Notes under the pieces: generated by a model | What the model was told of the DNA's origin: nothing | The model's input: the letters and a program-made list of their open reading frames with translations, nothing else | The model's database searches: none | Assembly (NCBI RefSeq): GCF_014873495.1 | Contig: NZ_JADBGF010000001.1 | Coordinates: forward strand, 9,362,001-9,426,000 | Origin: Streptomyces stelliscabiei | GTDB lineage: Bacteria > Actinomycetota > Actinomycetes > Streptomycetales > Streptomycetaceae | Reading direction: 5' to 3' | Length of the DNA stretch: 64,000 nucleotides | Translations under genes and position numbers: made by a program | Part shown: positions 56,848 through 64,000 of the stretch, piece after piece | Layout: the number at the start of each line of letters is the position of its first letter | Numbering within the stretch: the first letter of the stretch is position 1

Positions 56848-58008
56848 ATGACCGCACTCGCCGCCAGTTGGCTGCCGCTCAGTCCCGGGGAACGCGCGGT
56901 GGCGATCGAGGTGCTCGTACACGGTCCGCTCTCGCGCACGGAACTGGCCCGACGGCTCGGCCTCTCCGCCGGAAGCCTCACCCGGCTGACCAAGCCGCTG
57001 ATCGAATCGGGCCTGTTGGTGGAGTGCGCCGAGGGTGCCGCGCTCCCCGAGGTCCGTCAGGGACGCCCCTCGCGGCCGCTGGACATCGTCGCCGAGTCCA
57101 GCGCCTTCCTGGGCTTCAAGATCACCGACGACATGGTGTACGGCGTGGTCACCACGCTCCGCAGCGAGATCGTCACCCGTCTCGACCGCCCCCTCACCAC
57201 CCATGACCCGGAGCGGGTCGCCGATCTCCTCGCCGGCATGGCCGCCGAACTCGCCCGTACCCATCCCGCGCTCGCCGGCATCGGCATCGGGGTCGGCGGC
57301 TTCGTCCGGCGCCGCGCGGTGGTCGGGGAGTCGCCCTTTCTGTCGTGGCGTGACGTCCCGCTGGCCGAACTCGTCGAGGAGCGCACCGGGTTGCCGGTCG
57401 TCGTCGAGAACGACGTCGCCGCCCTCGTCGAGGCCGAGACCTGGTTCGGCGCGGGGCGCGGCCTCGACCGTTTCGTCGTCCTCACCATCGGCGCGGGCAT
57501 CGGCTACGGCCTCGTCCTGGGCGGCAGACGGGTGGCGCACGCCGAGGAGGACCGGGGATTCGGCCGCCACTGGATCGTCGACCCCGCGGGACCCCTCACC
57601 CCCGACGGCAGGCGCGGCAGCGCCGTCTCCCTGCTGGGCATCCCCAGCATCCGCTACCAGGTGCGGGCGGCCACGGGGCGCGAGGTGACGTACGAGGACA
57701 TCCTGGCCGGCGCGGCCGACGGTGAGCCGATGTGTGCGCGGGTCGTCGGGGAGGCGGGGCGGGCGCTGGGCACGCTGCTGGCCCAGATCGCCAACTTCGT
57801 GATGCCGCAGAAGATCCTGCTCGCGGGGGAGGGGGTGGGGCTGATGGAGGTGGCGGGAGAGGCGGTGGACGAGGCCGTCCGCGCGCACCGGCATCCGCTG
57901 GCCGCGCCCGTCCCGCTGGAGACGAAGGTGTCCGACTTCCACGACTGGGCCCGGGGGGCCGCCGTGCTGGCCATTCAGGTCCTCGTACTCGGGACGGTGG
58001 AGCCGTAA
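56848..58008 (+). CDS. ROK-family transcriptional regulator
   Basis: A 386-residue ROK repressor. The N-terminal winged HTH (about 15-75) reads LSRTELARRLGLSAGSLTRL. The sugar-kinase-like domain follows, with VENDVAALVEAE and TIGAGIGYGLVLGGR (phosphate/Gly-rich loop). The metal-site region after the loop (HAEEDRGFGRHWIVD) lacks the classic Cys-x-Cys zinc cluster, and the sugar kinase activity is probably lost. It is divergent from the Gfo/Idh/MocA gene; both promoters carry the 15-bp palindromes. A sugar or its phosphate is the likely inducer. Confidence 0.9.
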   Translation: MTALAASWLPLSPGERAVAIEVLVHGPLSRTELARRLGLSAGSLTRLTKPLIESGLLVECAEGAALPEVRQGRPSRPLDIVAESSAFLGFKITDDMVYGVVTTLRSEIVTRLDRPLTTHDPERVADLLAGMAAELARTHPALAGIGIGVGGFVRRRAVVGESPFLSWRDVPLAELVEERTGLPVVVENDVAALVEAETWFGAGRGLDRFVVLTIGAGIGYGLVLGGRRVAHAEEDRGFGRHWIVDPAGPLTPDGRRGSAVSLLGIPSIRYQVRAATGREVTYEDILAGAADGEPMCARVVGEAGRALGTLLAQIANFVMPQKILLAGEGVGLMEVAGEAVDEAVRAHRHPLAAPVPLETKVSDFHDWARGAAVLAIQVLVLGTVEP

Positions 58009-58086
58009 ACGCAGAGTGATCAGCTTCACGGTCCGTAATGTCTGAAGTGGGACCTTTACTCACATCGGCTTCACGTTCGAGGACAT

Positions 58087-58269
58087 ATGGTTTACACCAT
58101 GTCCACTACCCCTGATGTCGTCCTGGAAAGAGCGGAAGTACCGGCGCGAACGGCCGCCGAGGTCAACGAGGAGATCCGGGCGCTCTGGTTCCGGAGCGGC
58201 GGGACGTTGAACAGGGAGCAGCGGAGCGAGTACGAGCGTCTTGTCCTCGAATGGGCCGCCGCTTCGTAG
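58087..58269 (+). CDS. Small conserved-looking protein of unknown function
   Basis: A 60-residue soluble, helical protein (EVNEEIRALWFRSGGTLNRE, then QRSEYERLVLEWAAA) without Cys or membrane segments. The start could be ATG 58087 or ATG 58099; GAGGA at 58079 is very close to the first and 15 bases from the second. The sequence is not repetitive and has normal codon bias, which supports a real gene. I do not recognise its function. Confidence 0.6.
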   Translation: MVYTMSTTPDVVLERAEVPARTAAEVNEEIRALWFRSGGTLNREQRSEYERLVLEWAAAS

Positions 58270-58328
58270 TCCGTCGGCCGCGCCCCTCGCGGGGGCGCGG
58301 ATCACCGGGGGGCGTCGGCTTCTGGGCC

Positions 58329-59708
58329 CTACCTCCAACTCCCCGAGTACTGGCGGCGGTACGCCTGCCGGTCCTGTTCCGTGCGGATGAAGCGGGTGGC
58401 CGCCAGGGCGACCATGCTGCCGGCGACGACCAGCAGGCCGGGCCCGACGTTGCGCGGGTCGACGAGGCGGTCCAGGAGGTCGGAGGCCGCGCCGATGGAG
58501 TCGACGGGCTCCACGGACCCCGGCTCGGCCCCACCGGGAGCGGCGGCACCCTGAGGGTCGTCGCCGGAGGAGCCGTCGGCCGCCGCGGTCGGCTGGGCGG
58601 CGGACTGGGGCAGACCGGTCAGCCGCACGCCGAGGTCGTCGAGCGCGTCGGACAGCGGCTGGAAGAACGTCGTACCGCCCTCCTTGCAGTCGCCGTTGCC
58701 GCCCGAGGTCACCCCCAGGGCCACCCCCTCCGAGAACAGCGGGCCACCGCTGTCGCCCGGCTCGGCGCAGACCGTGGTCTCGATGAGACCGCTGACGGTG
58801 CCCTCGGGGTAGTTGACCGTGGCGTCGAGGCCGGTCACCTCGCCGTTGCGGAAGCCGCTGGTGCTGCCGCTGCGGAAGACCCGCTGGCCGACCGCCGCCT
58901 CACCGACGGAGGTGATGCGCACCCCGCGCCCGTCACCGACCGAGACGATGTTGGTCTTGTTGCTCGGCGCGTCCTGGAGGTACTGGACGAGGGAGTAGTC
59001 GGACCCGGGGAAGTTGGTCTCGGTCGTCCGGCCGATCTCCTGCCGGCCCTCGTTGTCCGAGAACCAGACCGAACCGGCCGGACCGCAGTGCCCGGCGGTG
59101 AGCATGAAGTCCCTGTCGCCGTCGGTCACGTTGAAGCCGATCGAGCAGCGCCCGCCCGTGCCGAAGATGGGCTGGGCACCGTTCAGGCGCATCGTGTACG
59201 TGCCCTCGACGCGCTCCATCCGCACGGACCCGCCGATGGTCTCGGCGAGATCGGTCAGGCTCGACCAGTCCTTCTTGGACACGGTGCTGTCGGCGCGCAC
59301 CACGACCTCGTTGGAGGCGGGGTCGACGGCCCAGGAGGTGCCCGCCACCCGGGGCGCGGAGCGCAGCGTCCTCGCGGCGGACCGCAGGTCCTCGCCGCTG
59401 AACTCGACCATCTTGGGACGGGCGCCCGCCCGCTCGACCTCGGCGGCGGCCTTGTCGTCGGTGACCGCGACGACCGGCTTGCCGTCGTCGGCGATCCAGG
59501 TGCCGGCCGTGCGCTCGGAGCCCAGCTCGCGCACCAGGCCGTTCCCGGTGCCAGAGGCGGCCAGCACCGCACTTCGGGTCGCTGGCGGGGAGGTGGTGGG
59601 TTCGGTCGCCATCGCCGCCTGCGTGACCATCAGGGCTCCGCAGATCAGTCCACCGGCGGCCGTCAGCCGCGCCACCCGCTTCACGACTCGTCGTCGTGCG
59701 TGCCTCAT
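58329..59708 (-). CDS. Membrane-anchored S1 serine protease (streptogrisin type)
   Basis: A 459-residue exported protease. The signal sequence runs to about residue 34 and the pro-region to about 175. The chymotrypsin-like domain has His207 (TAGHCG), Asp237 (GSDYSL) and Ser320 (GDSGGP) and Cys pairs in RCSIGF/HCG and DCKEGG. After an Ala/Pro/Gly-rich linker comes one hydrophobic helix (about 422-440, VGPGLLVVAGSMVALAATRF) and a basic tail (RTEQDRQAYRRQYSGSWR). It is therefore probably held at the membrane with the protease outside. I start at ATG 59708; the longer frame has no signal peptide at its beginning. Confidence 0.92.
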   Translation of the reverse strand: MRHARRRVVKRVARLTAAGGLICGALMVTQAAMATEPTTSPPATRSAVLAASGTGNGLVRELGSERTAGTWIADDGKPVVAVTDDKAAAEVERAGARPKMVEFSGEDLRSAARTLRSAPRVAGTSWAVDPASNEVVVRADSTVSKKDWSSLTDLAETIGGSVRMERVEGTYTMRLNGAQPIFGTGGRCSIGFNVTDGDRDFMLTAGHCGPAGSVWFSDNEGRQEIGRTTETNFPGSDYSLVQYLQDAPSNKTNIVSVGDGRGVRITSVGEAAVGQRVFRSGSTSGFRNGEVTGLDATVNYPEGTVSGLIETTVCAEPGDSGGPLFSEGVALGVTSGGNGDCKEGGTTFFQPLSDALDDLGVRLTGLPQSAAQPTAAADGSSGDDPQGAAAPGGAEPGSVEPVDSIGAASDLLDRLVDPRNVGPGLLVVAGSMVALAATRFIRTEQDRQAYRRQYSGSWR

Positions 59709-59808
59709 CGCCTGGCTCTCCCGAACCCCGTCCGACACGGTGTCAACACCGCCAGGGCGTCCGGTCCTTGAGCGCCCTCCTCTTCTACGTGCGGGGGTCG
59801 GCACATGT

Positions 59809-60342
59809 TCACCGGTCCGCGTCGACGTATCCCAGCGTCCGGTTCATGGCGATCGCGCGCGCGTTGGCCGGGTGGTGCACCGTACGGACGGTGCTCACAC
59901 CGCAGATCCCGGCGAAGCCGATGCCGAAGGTCTTCATGGCCACGGAGATGCCCCGGCCCCGGTGGGGGGCGCGCACCCCGGTCATCTCGTTGAACACGAA
60001 CCCGGACCGTCGTCGGTCCGAGGTGGCCGCCATGCCGATCCACCGGTCGCCGTCGAGGGAGTCGAGGGCGAGGACGACCCCGCGCGGATCGTAGGCGGGC
60101 ACCTCGAAGCGGAGCCGGTGGTACTCGTCGTACGCGAAGAAGGGGCCGCGCCCCGGGATGTCCGCCGAGCACTCCTTGTTGAGTTCATACAGCGCCCGGC
60201 GGTGCCGTGGAGTGTCGCCGAGTTCGGAGAGGGTCGTCAGCCGGATGCCGGAGGTGCGGCACCTGTCGACGTACGGCTGGAAACGTGCCAGGTCGAAGCC
60301 GGTGACGTCCAGTTGGAGCCGGACCATGTCCGTCCCCGTCAC
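59809..60342 (-). CDS. GNAT-family N-acetyltransferase
   Basis: A 177-residue acetyltransferase with the GNAT fold: an N-terminal substrate half (about 1-90) and the acetyl-CoA-binding motif VRAPHRGRGISVAMK (Arg/Gln-x2-Gly-x-Gly/Ala type), followed by NARAIAMNRTLGYV, the usual C-terminal NxxAxxxYxxxGF-like end. It starts at GTG 60342, overlapping the methyltransferase stop by four bases, so the two genes are coupled; a second Met five codons in is also possible. The amine substrate is unknown. Confidence 0.87.
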   Translation of the reverse strand: MTGTDMVRLQLDVTGFDLARFQPYVDRCRTSGIRLTTLSELGDTPRHRRALYELNKECSADIPGRGPFFAYDEYHRLRFEVPAYDPRGVVLALDSLDGDRWIGMAATSDRRRSGFVFNEMTGVRAPHRGRGISVAMKTFGIGFAGICGVSTVRTVHHPANARAIAMNRTLGYVDADR

Positions 60343-61178
60343 GGCTTGCCTCCCACGCCGCAGTACATGGGCACGACCGCGGGTTCCCCACAACCGGGAT
60401 CGCCGGGGGCCTCCGGTCGCCAGCGTGTGCACGAGACGATGCCGGGCTCCAGCAGGTCGAGTCCGTCGAAGAACCGGGCGATCTTCTCCGGGGTGCGCTG
60501 GGTCAGCGGCGGGATGCCGTGCTCGTTCCACCAGGCGGCCGCGATGTCCACGTCGGGCCACTCCGGGCTGGTGATGGTGTGGGAGAGCACCAGGTGACTG
60601 CCGGAAGGCAGGGCCTGCAGCAGGTGACGCACGATGCCGTACGGGTCCTCGTCGTCGCGGATGAAGGCCAGCACGTCGAGCAGCAGCAGCGCGACCGGCC
60701 GGGTCAGGTCCAGGGTGCGGGCCGCGTGGGCGAGGACCGAGTCGACGTTGCGCAGGTCCTCGTCGACGTGGTCCGTGCGGCCTTCGGGAGCGCTCGTCAG
60801 CAGGGCGCGCGCGTGCACCAGGACCAGCGGGTCGTTGTCGACGTAGACGATCCGGGAGTCCGGCGCGATGTGCTGGGCGACCTCGTGGGTGTTCTCCGCG
60901 GTCGGCAGCCCGGCGCCGATGTCCAGGAACTGCCGGATGCCCACCTCGGCGGCCAGATGACGGACCGCCCGCCCCAGGAACTGCCGGTCCGCGCGGGCGT
61001 AGTCGCCGATGCTCGGATACAGCCGGCGTATCTCGTCCCCGGCCTTGCGGTCGACCTCGTAGTAGTCGCCGCCGCCGAGCCAGTAGTTCCAGATCCGTGC
61101 CGCGGCGGGCCGCGTGGTGACGATGCGGCGGTTCAGCGAGGAAGAGGGGAAGTCCGGGGCTGCCGGGTTGTCCGTCAC
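60339..61178 (-). CDS. DUF574/SAM-dependent methyltransferase
   Basis: A 279-residue protein of the S-adenosyl methyltransferase (Methyltransf_19/DUF574) family, abundant in Streptomyces and of unknown substrate. Its hallmarks are PAAARIWNYWLGGGDYYEVD, the SAM-site strand QFLDIGAGLPT, VYVDNDPLVLVHARALL and LSHTITSPEW. Start GTG 61178 lies eight bases after AGGAG; longer frames are not supported. It forms an operon with the acetyltransferase. Confidence 0.9.
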   Translation of the reverse strand: MTDNPAAPDFPSSSLNRRIVTTRPAAARIWNYWLGGGDYYEVDRKAGDEIRRLYPSIGDYARADRQFLGRAVRHLAAEVGIRQFLDIGAGLPTAENTHEVAQHIAPDSRIVYVDNDPLVLVHARALLTSAPEGRTDHVDEDLRNVDSVLAHAARTLDLTRPVALLLLDVLAFIRDDEDPYGIVRHLLQALPSGSHLVLSHTITSPEWPDVDIAAAWWNEHGIPPLTQRTPEKIARFFDGLDLLEPGIVSCTRWRPEAPGDPGCGEPAVVPMYCGVGGKP

Positions 61179-61466
61179 GGAGTCGACTCCTGGATCTTCT
61201 GTGAAGGTGCTTCTCCAACCGGCAATGTAGACCTGTCGGTTGGCCTTTGCCGAGACTTCGGCGATCTTCTCGGCGGCCGGACCGGACGGGTTCCGCCCGG
61301 CGCCGCCCGGCCTCGCGCGAGGGCCGCGGAACAAGGGTCGTCGCGACCCCTCTACTTATCAGTAACTCTTAGGTAGTCTCCCGGCCACCAATGGGCATGA
61401 CCATGACCAGCGCGGCGGGGGTTTTCATCGACCTCGCCGCTCTGACATGAGAAAAAGGGGACGAAG

Positions 61467-62102
61467 ATGACAGGAAGCGGTGTGGGACGCCGCATCACCA
61501 CGGTCGCCGCGGTGGCCGTACTGGGTCTGGGCGGTTCGGTGGCGGCGGCGGTGCCGGCGGTCGCGGCGCAGAGCGGGACCGAGGCCGGCGCGGCGACGGC
61601 CGCCGAGGTGCCCTACGCGACCTGGCAGACGGACGTGAAGGCCGTCGTCGACACGGCCACGCCCTACGTACAGCAGCGCACCGCCAACTCCTCGGGGCAG
61701 AAGCTCGCCATCGTCTTCGACATCGACAACACGACGCTGGAGACGCACTACACGCCCTGGTACCAGCTGCCGACCCCGGCGCTGAAGCCCTCCCTGGCAC
61801 TGGCCACGTACGCCAAGTCCCGCGGGGTCGCCGTCTTCTTCGTCACCGCCCGGCCCGGCATCATCGAGAGCGTCACCAAGTGGAACCTGAAGAACGTCGG
61901 TTACCCGGTCGACGGTCTCTACGTCCGTGACCTGCCCGATCTGTTCGCCGAGGTCTCCGCGTACAAGACCGCCTCGCGCGCGGACATCGAGTCCGACGGC
62001 TACACGATCATCGCCAACGTCGGCAACAACACCACCGACCTCGTCGGCGGCCACGCGGAGCGGACGTACAAGCTGCCCGACTACGACGGGCTGCTCGACT
62101 GA
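61467..62102 (+). CDS. Secreted HAD-superfamily acid phosphatase
   Basis: A 211-residue exported protein with a signal peptide to about residue 33 and a HAD phosphatase domain: motif I IVFDIDNTTLE (nucleophile Asp), motif II VFFVTARP, and the late IIANVGNNTTDLVGG, where the usual DD/GD acidic pair reads GNNTTD. It belongs to the plant-type/class B-like acid phosphatases, which release phosphate outside the cell. It is divergent from the methyltransferase gene. A hairpin follows. Confidence 0.88.
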   Translation: MTGSGVGRRITTVAAVAVLGLGGSVAAAVPAVAAQSGTEAGAATAAEVPYATWQTDVKAVVDTATPYVQQRTANSSGQKLAIVFDIDNTTLETHYTPWYQLPTPALKPSLALATYAKSRGVAVFFVTARPGIIESVTKWNLKNVGYPVDGLYVRDLPDLFAEVSAYKTASRADIESDGYTIIANVGNNTTDLVGGHAERTYKLPDYDGLLD

Positions 62103-62128
62103 CCCCGCCCCGCCGTTCGTTCCTGGGC

Positions 62129-62159
62129 ACGGCCGCCGCCGGTTCCCGCCGGCGGCCGT
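62129..62159 (+). terminator. Terminator hairpin
   Basis: ACGGCCGCCG and CGGCGGCCGT are a perfect 10-bp stem around an 11-base loop, 26 bp after the phosphatase stop. Confidence 0.8.
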
Positions 62160-62196
62160 ACGCCTGTGCCCCTCAGGAGGGCTCTAGACTCGCGCC

Positions 62197-62586
62197 ATGG
62201 CCGACGACACCTCGCTCGACGCGCTAGGCGCGGGCAAGTACCTGCTGCTCACCACCTACCGCAAGAACGGCACCACCGTCCCCACACCGGTGTGGGTGGT
62301 GCGGGACGGGGACGCGCTCGGTGTCTGGACGGTCGCGGACTCCTGGAAGGTCAAGCGCGTCCGCAACCGCGCCGACGTCCTGGTCGGCCCCTGCGACGTG
62401 CGCGGCAACCCCACCGGCGGCACCGTGCCCGCGCGCGCCGAGATCCTGGACGCGGCCGGCTCCGCCGCCTACCGCGGGCTCATCGCCCGCAAGTACGGCG
62501 TACTCGGCCGCCTCACCCTGCTGGGCAGCCGGCTCCGCCGGGGTGCCGAGGGCACGGTCGGCATCCGCGTCACCCTCACCACGTAG
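62197..62586 (+). CDS. PPOX-class (probably F420-dependent) oxidoreductase
   Basis: A 129-residue split-barrel flavin/deazaflavin-type protein: LGAGKYLLLTTYRKNGTTVP and TPVWVVRDG form the first strands, followed by KVKRVRNRADVLVGPCD and VRGNPTGGTVPARAEIL. The small size and the KxKRxRxxxxV segment match the actinobacterial F420-dependent PPOX group. It probably reduces an unknown small substrate. It starts at ATG 62197 behind AGGAGG and converges with the response-regulator gene. Confidence 0.87.
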   Translation: MADDTSLDALGAGKYLLLTTYRKNGTTVPTPVWVVRDGDALGVWTVADSWKVKRVRNRADVLVGPCDVRGNPTGGTVPARAEILDAAGSAAYRGLIARKYGVLGRLTLLGSRLRRGAEGTVGIRVTLTT

Positions 62587-62629
62587 GTCTCCTGGGCCGC
62601 TGCGAACTCATCGAGGGCCCGGGCGGACG

Positions 62630-63331
62630 TCACCCACGGTCGCCCGCGTGCCCCGTCCGCCACGCCCACGCCGCGATCTCCACCCGGTTCCGGGCGGCGA
62701 GCTTCAGCTGGATGCTGCCGAGGTGGGTCTTGACCGTGGAGAGGGAGACGAACATCGAGGCGGCGATCTCGGCGTTGGTGTGCCCCAGCGCGACCAGGCG
62801 CACGACGTCCAGCTCCCGGTCGGTCAACGGCTCCCGCGCGGGCGGGGTCCCGGGGCCGGGCGCGGCGCCCTGCTCCGCTGTCGCCGTCCTCTCCGTCGTG
62901 ACGTGCTCGAGCAGCCGGACCGTCACTGACGGCGACACCAGCGCGTCACCCACCGCCGCCGCCCGGACGGCCTCGGCCAGCAGGGTCGGCCCGGAGTCCT
63001 TCAGCAGGAAGCCGCAGGCGCCGCCGCGCAACGCCCCGTAGACGTACTCGTCGAGGTCGAACGTCGTCACCACGACCACCCGCAGCGGATCGGCGACACC
63101 CGGACCGGCCAGCAGCCGGGTCGCCTCCAGCCCGTCCAGCCTCGGCATACGGATGTCCAGCAGACACACGTCGGGCCGCAGCTCACGGGCCAGCCGCACG
63201 GCCGTCTCCCCGTCGGCGGCCTCGGCGACCACGGTGATGTCCGGCTGCGCGTCGAGGAAGAAGCGGAAGCCGGTGCGGACCATGTCCTGGTCGTCGGCGA
63301 TCAGGACCCGGATCGGGCTGCGGTCGTTCAT
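62630..63331 (-). CDS. NarL/LuxR-family response regulator
   Basis: A 233-residue two-component regulator. The receiver domain has the acidic DDQDM start, phospho-acceptor Asp in VCLLDIRMPRLDG, Thr in VVVTTFD and Lys in FLLKDSG. The C-terminal LuxR HTH (about 165-225) reads LTDRELDVVRLVALGHTNAE, then IAASMFVSLSTVKTHLG. It follows an FtsX-like permease gene on the same strand. The matching sensor kinase is not between them, so it lies elsewhere or upstream. Confidence 0.93.
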   Translation of the reverse strand: MNDRSPIRVLIADDQDMVRTGFRFFLDAQPDITVVAEAADGETAVRLARELRPDVCLLDIRMPRLDGLEATRLLAGPGVADPLRVVVVTTFDLDEYVYGALRGGACGFLLKDSGPTLLAEAVRAAAVGDALVSPSVTVRLLEHVTTERTATAEQGAAPGPGTPPAREPLTDRELDVVRLVALGHTNAEIAASMFVSLSTVKTHLGSIQLKLAARNRVEIAAWAWRTGHAGDRG

Positions 63332-63412
63332 GGGCGCATCATGCCTGAGCGGTGAAGGAGACCTGGCGGGGGGAGCGGGGAGCGGGACGGCCCGATGGGG
63401 TGACGCGGGGTG

Positions 63413-64000
63413 TCAGTCGGGGTCCTGGGCCCGTTCCGCCGTGACCTTCCGCAGCAGCGGCCTGCTCCCGGCGAGTGCCGCGAACATGGTGAGCGTGCCG
63501 AGGGCGACACAGAGGGCGAGACGCACGGCTCCCGACGCGTCCGGCTCCATGTGGAACATCTCGTCGACCTTCAGTCCGGCGTAGATCCCGGTCGCCGTCG
63601 TACCACCGGCGAGGACCACCAGGGGCAGCGCGGTCTCGCGCGTCCGGGCCCGGTCCAGGACCTTCAGCGGCGCACCGGCCAGCCGCAGCAGGCCGTAGAC
63701 CCGGCGCCGGTCGAGCACCGTGGCCGCCGCGGTGAGTCCGGCGGAGGCGGCGGCCACCAGGAACCCCAGGGCCAGGACCGCGAGCCCCACCCGGCCGATG
63801 AGCCGGGTCGCCGTGTCCCCCTCGGCGTTGACGTAGTCCTGGGTGAACGGAAGGTTCCCGGGGGAGAGGGCGGACAGCGCGGTCGAGGCGGTGTCCCGTT
63901 GCTCCTGACCGCCGCGCACGTGGACCACGACGCCCTTGTCGCCTCCCAGCAGCCCGTCCCACGTGTCCGGGGCCGGCGTCTCCACCCGCGCCCGCACCTT
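63413..64000 (-). CDS. FtsX-like ABC permease, C-terminal part (5' end outside window)
   Basis: This is the last 196 or so residues of a membrane permease of the FtsX/MacB type: an extracellular segment, then helix VGLAVLALGFLVAAASAGLT, the cytoplasmic RRRVYGLLRLAGAP loop and two further helices (LPLVVLAGGTTATGIYAGL and LALCVALGTLTMFAALAGS). Such permeases usually pair with an ATPase and a two-component system, which fits the response regulator that follows. The frame stays open to the right edge; the gene begins beyond position 64000. Confidence 0.85.
   Translation of the reverse strand, partial: KVRARVETPAPDTWDGLLGGDKGVVVHVRGGQEQRDTASTALSALSPGNLPFTQDYVNAEGDTATRLIGRVGLAVLALGFLVAAASAGLTAAATVLDRRRVYGLLRLAGAPLKVLDRARTRETALPLVVLAGGTTATGIYAGLKVDEMFHMEPDASGAVRLALCVALGTLTMFAALAGSRPLLRKVTAERAQDPD

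Overview
The window is chromosomal DNA of a Streptomyces-like actinomycete. The evidence is the very high G+C with strong third-position GC bias, frequent GTG/TTG starts behind GGAGG-type ribosome sites, a SapB (ram/amf) lanthipeptide locus, several stand-alone GAF/PAS/PP2C phosphatases, streptogrisin-type secreted proteases, a mycothiol-dependent formaldehyde dehydrogenase and a DUF574 methyltransferase. I saw no rRNA, tRNA, CRISPR array, transposase or integrase.

Layout. 1-4384: end of an ABC importer operon (partial binding protein, fused double permease, MFS exporter). 4327-4585: an inverted pair of a GC-rich intergenic repeat around a hairpin and degenerate tandem repeats; a third copy lies at 42295. 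4604-10786: a minus-strand RiPP export operon of the NHLP type (precursor, HlyD-like protein, C39-peptidase ABC, cNMP-like-domain ABC) whose precursor has no cysteine and which has no visible modifying enzyme. 11549-12991: a secreted protease with a long Ala/Gly/Glu/Gln tail. 13204-25708: a ram/amf-type class III lanthipeptide locus (ramR, ramB, ramA, a 38-residue ramS-like precursor and ramC) flanked by two PP2C phosphatases. 25872-36816: a metallophosphoesterase, an XdhC-family protein, an OtrA-like ribosomal protection gene with a candidate leader peptide, a GH5 glycosidase, a frameshifted beta-propeller gene with a divergent TetR gene, a glycosyltransferase, a SnoaL-like protein and a small secreted protein. 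37001-44888: an aldehyde dehydrogenase, a multidrug-type ABC half-transporter, an S-(hydroxymethyl)mycothiol dehydrogenase/metallo-beta-lactamase pair, two SDRs and a small membrane protein.

45017-54016 is the most interesting region: a compact operon that would make p-aminobenzoate (fused aminodeoxychorismate synthase at 46646 and class IV PLP lyase at 53222), activate a carboxylate with one or two adenylate-forming ligases, and oxidise with a flavin monooxygenase. It is headed by an ABM-domain membrane protein and lies divergent from a DUF3050 (haem-oxygenase-like fold) protein across a shared promoter region with a palindrome. There is no PKS, NRPS or carrier protein. I do not recognise the product.

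54122-64000: an AhpD-like protein, an L,D-transpeptidase, a Gfo/Idh/MocA oxidoreductase divergent from a ROK regulator with two matching 15-bp palindromes, a membrane-anchored protease, a methyltransferase/acetyltransferase pair, a HAD phosphatase, a PPOX/F420-type oxidoreductase, a response regulator and a partial FtsX-like permease.

Both RiPP operons have a strong hairpin directly after the precursor gene and before the transporter genes, which suggests that precursor mRNA is made in excess over export mRNA.
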